From positions 1-64,000 of the forward strand of contig NZ_JAHQCR010000091.1 of assembly GCF_019042735.1 (NCBI RefSeq): a DNA stretch of 64,000 nucleotides, in the 5' to 3' direction. Shown here piece by piece: positions 61,750-64,000 of this stretch. How positions within the stretch are numbered: position 1 is the first letter of the stretch; the number at the start of each line of letters is the position of its first letter. The position numbers and the translations under genes are program-made. This DNA is from Evansella alkalicola. GTDB lineage: Bacteria > Bacillota > Bacilli > Bacillales > Salisediminibacteriaceae. The notes beneath the pieces were generated by a model. It had not been told where the DNA came from, did no database searches, and saw only the letters and a program-made list of their open reading frames with translations.

Positions 61750-61939
61750 CAGTCCCCACCTCCTCATCTCCCCAAAAATATAAACTTCTGTTGCGAATAT
61801 ATTGTCCATCCCGTATAAATGGAATTAAGGTTCATATTTAGTCGGATAGCGAGTGATTTGAACCAACTACCAACCATCAACCACCAACCAACCCAAGATA
61901 CCTTTAGATGTAGAGCAACCTAAAAAGGAGGTATGAATA
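61750..61939. other. Spacer with A/C-rich micro-repeat and nitrilase promoter
   Basis: ACCAACTACCAACCATCAAC and more CCAACCA units at 61861-61905 precede AAAAAGGAGG and ATG 61940. Confidence 0.45.
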
Positions 61940-62812
61940 ATGACAATTCAAGTTGCAGGGGTGCAAATGCGCTCCATAAAAGGGGAAGTGGAAAAAAATC
62001 GTGAAAGGGCAGTAGAACTAATAAGGGAAGCTGCGTCACATGGTGCGGAACTAATCGCCCTGCCAGAATTATGGGTTACAGGCTATGGGATTGGGACAGA
62101 TTTGTTCAGCAAACTTGCGGAAAAGCAAAATGGAGAAACCATCACATTGTTTCAAAATCTAGCAAGAGAGCTTCAAGTCGTTCTTATCGTTCCTTTTCCA
62201 GAAAAGGTAGAAGCTGTGGGAGAATTTGCTCTTGCTCAATCAAACGAAAACGACCTTGAGCAAAGTTTTGAAAATATCTTTATTTCTGCAACGGTGATTG
62301 ATAAGGATGGTTCACTTTGTGGCGTTTATCGCAAGTCCATGCTGTGGGGGGCGGAAAAGGGAACGTTCACTCCTGGACAGAGATCCTACCCAATTTTTGA
62401 CACAGCGGTTGGAAAGATTGGGGTCCTCATCTGCTATGATGTGGAATTTCCCGAGACATCGAGAGTTCTTGCTTTAAGTGGTGCAGATCTCATCGTTGTC
62501 CCGTCAGTCTGGAGCTTGGAGGCAGAGCAAAGATGGGATATTCAACTGCCGGCGCGGGCGTTAGATAACTCTTTGTATGTGTTAGGGGTAAACGCCGTGG
62601 GAGAAGGGACTTGTGGAAAAAGTAAATTCCTAGATTCAAAAGGGAGGATCATGCAGGAAGCATCGAGAGGCTCAGAAGAAGTCATCTATGGAACTATTGA
62701 TAAGCAGCAGCTCATAAAAACACGAGAGGATATTCCTTATATGAAAGACTATCCAGCAGATTTTGCTCCTGTTAATATCGGCCATTCAGAAGACAAAATG
62801 AAAGGAGCCTAA
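61940..62812 (+). CDS. Carbon-nitrogen hydrolase (nitrilase/amidase superfamily)
   Basis: 290-aa enzyme with the Glu-Lys-Cys triad: LIALPELWVTGYG (Glu near 43), GVYRKSMLWGAEKGTFTPGQ (Lys) and IGVLICYDVEFPETSR (Cys). NSLYVLGVNAVGE and FLDSKGRIMQEA complete the fold. It resembles aliphatic amidase or omega-amidase-like members (branch 10 type); the substrate is unknown. AAAAAGGAGGTATGAATA precedes ATG 61940. A possible 14-codon frame follows, then a terminator. Confidence 0.9.
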   Translation: MTIQVAGVQMRSIKGEVEKNRERAVELIREAASHGAELIALPELWVTGYGIGTDLFSKLAEKQNGETITLFQNLARELQVVLIVPFPEKVEAVGEFALAQSNENDLEQSFENIFISATVIDKDGSLCGVYRKSMLWGAEKGTFTPGQRSYPIFDTAVGKIGVLICYDVEFPETSRVLALSGADLIVVPSVWSLEAEQRWDIQLPARALDNSLYVLGVNAVGEGTCGKSKFLDSKGRIMQEASRGSEEVIYGTIDKQQLIKTREDIPYMKDYPADFAPVNIGHSEDKMKGA

Positions 62813-62814
62813 AA

Positions 62815-62859
62815 TGTTGCAAGACAATAATGACAGTAATGACAATAGTGGAAGTTAAA
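62815..62859 (+). CDS. Possible 14-codon minigene after the nitrilase gene
   Basis: ATG at 62815 is 7 nt after AAAGGAG (inside the nitrilase 3' end) and encodes MLQDNNDSNDNSGS, ending just inside the terminator stem. It could be a translated peptide or simply a gene-end remnant. Very short and low complexity, so uncertain. Confidence 0.2.
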
Positions 62860-62905
62860 AGGTGAACTGGTAAGAACAAAACGTTCTTGTCCGTTCACCT
62901 TTTTA
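62857..62905. terminator. Bidirectional terminator after the nitrilase gene
   Basis: AAAAGGTGAAC pairs with GTTCACCTTTTT, with an inner AAGAAC/GTTCTT hairpin. Confidence 0.93.
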
Positions 62906-62958
62906 ATGTGTTATTTGAGCCCGGGCAGCCTTTACATATGCACGCGCTGATTTCGTAC

Positions 62959-63216
62959 TTAGTTTGCTTTCTTTTGAATGCAATATTGCGCTTTCGCCTT
63001 TTCGGACTTCTTCACGTATATTTTATAAATGTGATTCACCGCACCGTACCCAACACCAGCCTGTGAGGCATTTGACCTTGACACAACTCGGTATTTTATT
63101 GAGCCCGCCTTTAGTTTATCCGTAACCCGATAATAATCATCCATTTTGAAAGTAGTATACACCAAAGCTTTTTTAGTAGAAAACAAATATTCGATGAAAT
63201 CAACGATGGCTGTCAC
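62959..63216 (-). CDS. Small basic protein of unknown function
   Basis: 85 aa, not recognised. TTFKMDDYYRVTDKLKAGSIKYRVVSRSN suggests a short alpha/beta unit, and HIYKIYVKKSEKAKAQYCIQKKAN is a basic tail ending in alternating Lys. The N-terminus is TAIVDFIEYLFSTKKALVY. It may belong to small proteins of the DUF2007-like signal family by size and layout only. GGGGGGAT precedes GTG 63216. Confidence 0.55.
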   Translation of the reverse strand: MTAIVDFIEYLFSTKKALVYTTFKMDDYYRVTDKLKAGSIKYRVVSRSNASQAGVGYGAVNHIYKIYVKKSEKAKAQYCIQKKAN

Positions 63217-63562
63217 AAAATCCCCCCTTCGCTAGTTAGTACTTACGAATATTATATATCTATTAAATCGAACCAACCACAAAACCGTTTGAAAAAAATG
63301 AATTTTCTGAGGAATACAAGTTGTATTAGAGAATATATATTTAAACGACTACTTTATTTCCATAACACCTAAGTCACATGAAAAAATTAGAATTGATAAA
63401 CAAATATGGGCGTTTCTGTTGCGCTAGTCATCTCAATTGTGTAGAATATTCTAATAATAAGAATATTTTTTATATTAAAATAACATTTAGAAACATTATA
63501 AAAGTTTATGTTATTTTAAGGTAAAAAATATATTTTTCAAATATTAAAAGGGGGAAATTTTA
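63217..63562. promoter_or_regulatory. AT-rich regulatory region of the amino-acid transporter gene
   Basis: TAGAATATTCTA (63443-63454) is a perfect palindrome, and TTAAAATAACAT (63475-63486) and ATGTTATTTTAA (63508-63519) are perfect 12-bp inverted arms 21 nt apart, lying 28 nt before the AAAGGGGG ribosome binding site. They may be an operator or an mRNA hairpin. Confidence 0.5.
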
Positions 63563-64000
63563 GTGAAGAAATTATTTATTTTGCTTTTTGTATTAATACT
63601 TACGATCGCGCTCATTGCAGCTTGTGGTGAGTCTGAAACTGGTGGAGACGGTGATGCAAGCGGTGACGGCGGAGGAGACGATCTTCCAGAATACACTGTT
63701 GCAACAGATACAAACTATGTGCCATTTGAATTTATGAATACGGAAACCCAGGAGATGGAAGGGTTTGATATTGACCTCATTAATGAGATTGCAGACAGAG
63801 TAGGCTTTATTGTTGATCTTGAGGTAGTAGAATTTGACGGAATTCTAGCTGGTATGGAATCTGGACGCTATGACGTTGGTATCGCAGGAATGACCATTAC
63901 AGATGAAAGGGCAGAAGTCTTTGATTTCTCTGACCCATATTATGATGCTGGTCTTATATTAGCAGTGCGTGCTGATGAAGAAGAAATTCAATCTATTGAT
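63563..64000 (+). CDS. Amino-acid ABC transporter substrate-binding lipoprotein (3' end outside window)
   Basis: First 146 codons of a GlnH/HisJ-like family 3 solute-binding protein. The lipoprotein signal is MKKLFILLFVLILTIALIAAC (lipobox LIAAC, Cys 21), then a Gly/Asp-rich flexible linker. YTVATDTNYVPFEFMNTETQ, GFDIDLINEIADRVGF, EFDGILAGMESGRYDVGIAGMTITDERAEVFDFSDPYYD are the family motifs. AAAGGGGG is 8 nt before GTG 63563. Permease and ATPase genes are expected just downstream. The protein is cut by the window end. Confidence 0.93.
   Translation, partial: MKKLFILLFVLILTIALIAACGESETGGDGDASGDGGGDDLPEYTVATDTNYVPFEFMNTETQEMEGFDIDLINEIADRVGFIVDLEVVEFDGILAGMESGRYDVGIAGMTITDERAEVFDFSDPYYDAGLILAVRADEEEIQSID

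Overview
The window looks like chromosome from a moderately AT-rich, endospore-forming Bacillaceae bacterium. The evidence is gerQ and cwlJ spore-germination genes, bacillithiol genes (bshB2, yojF), coproheme decarboxylase hemQ, lipL, strong AAAGGAGG-type ribosome binding sites, frequent GTG/TTG starts, and a gene order between about 22 and 55.4 kb that follows the Bacillus subtilis ywd-ywf-ywh-ywi segment (ung, ywdI, ywdK, gerQ/cwlJ, hemQ, pta, lipL, ywfO, ywgA, ywhB, ywhD, pbpG, speE, speB, ywiB, argS). Alkaliphilic or halotolerant relatives such as Evansella are plausible, but the species is not identified here. No rRNA, tRNA, CRISPR array or prophage was seen.

Layout. 1-1.8 kb: an IS110-family insertion sequence with structured non-coding flanks. 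1.8-9.1 kb: small unknown proteins, a formyl-THF cyclo-ligase-like protein, a YjiH-type membrane protein, and a LytTR regulator/ABC transporter operon. 9.1-21 kb: a Na+/alanine symporter, an M29 aminopeptidase, an LtaS-type enzyme, a self-regulated MerR operon, an ATP-grasp/yojF/bshB2 operon and a single CheY. 21-34 kb: DNA repair genes (AlkD-like, ung), two oxidoreductases, a Cache-PAS histidine kinase, PepF, and the spore genes cwlJ-gerQ. 34-44 kb: a fatty-acid oxidation operon with FadR and CcpA sites, pta, then an AT-rich accessory block (polysaccharide deacetylase, rpiA, vanZ-like and small membrane genes) interrupting the conserved order. 44-55.4 kb: ywfO-ywgA, ywhB, ywhD, pbpG, speE-speB (polyamine synthesis) and ywiB-argS. 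55-64 kb: a membrane-protein pair, a hydrolase, a PfeT-type Fe(II) efflux ATPase with a good Fur box, a nitrilase-family amidase and the start of an amino-acid ABC binding protein.

The most unusual feature is a set of intergenic tandem palindrome arrays. At least five loci (about 3.7-4.6, 10.6-11.8, 46.8-47.1, 55.5-56.0 and 61.2-61.75 kb), plus one short array at 34.3 kb, carry arrays whose primary sequences are largely unrelated. All nevertheless have a repeat period of 52 bp (51 in one) kept in exact register, with no net indel over up to 23 units. Each unit holds one pair of inverted arms, while the split between hairpin and spacer differs from family to family (about 35+17, 41+11, 33+19, 31+20, 27+25). 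Fifty-two bp is about five turns of B-DNA, so equivalent arms would lie on one face of the helix. A solitary 41-nt hairpin at 18157-18197 has the arms of the 10.6 kb family and a different loop. One array lies between two halves of a REP-like GGGGACC/GGTCCCC palindrome. Sequence differs while period is constant, which suggests the spacing is set by a protein or by a copying mechanism and not by homology alone. I do not recognise this as a described element class.
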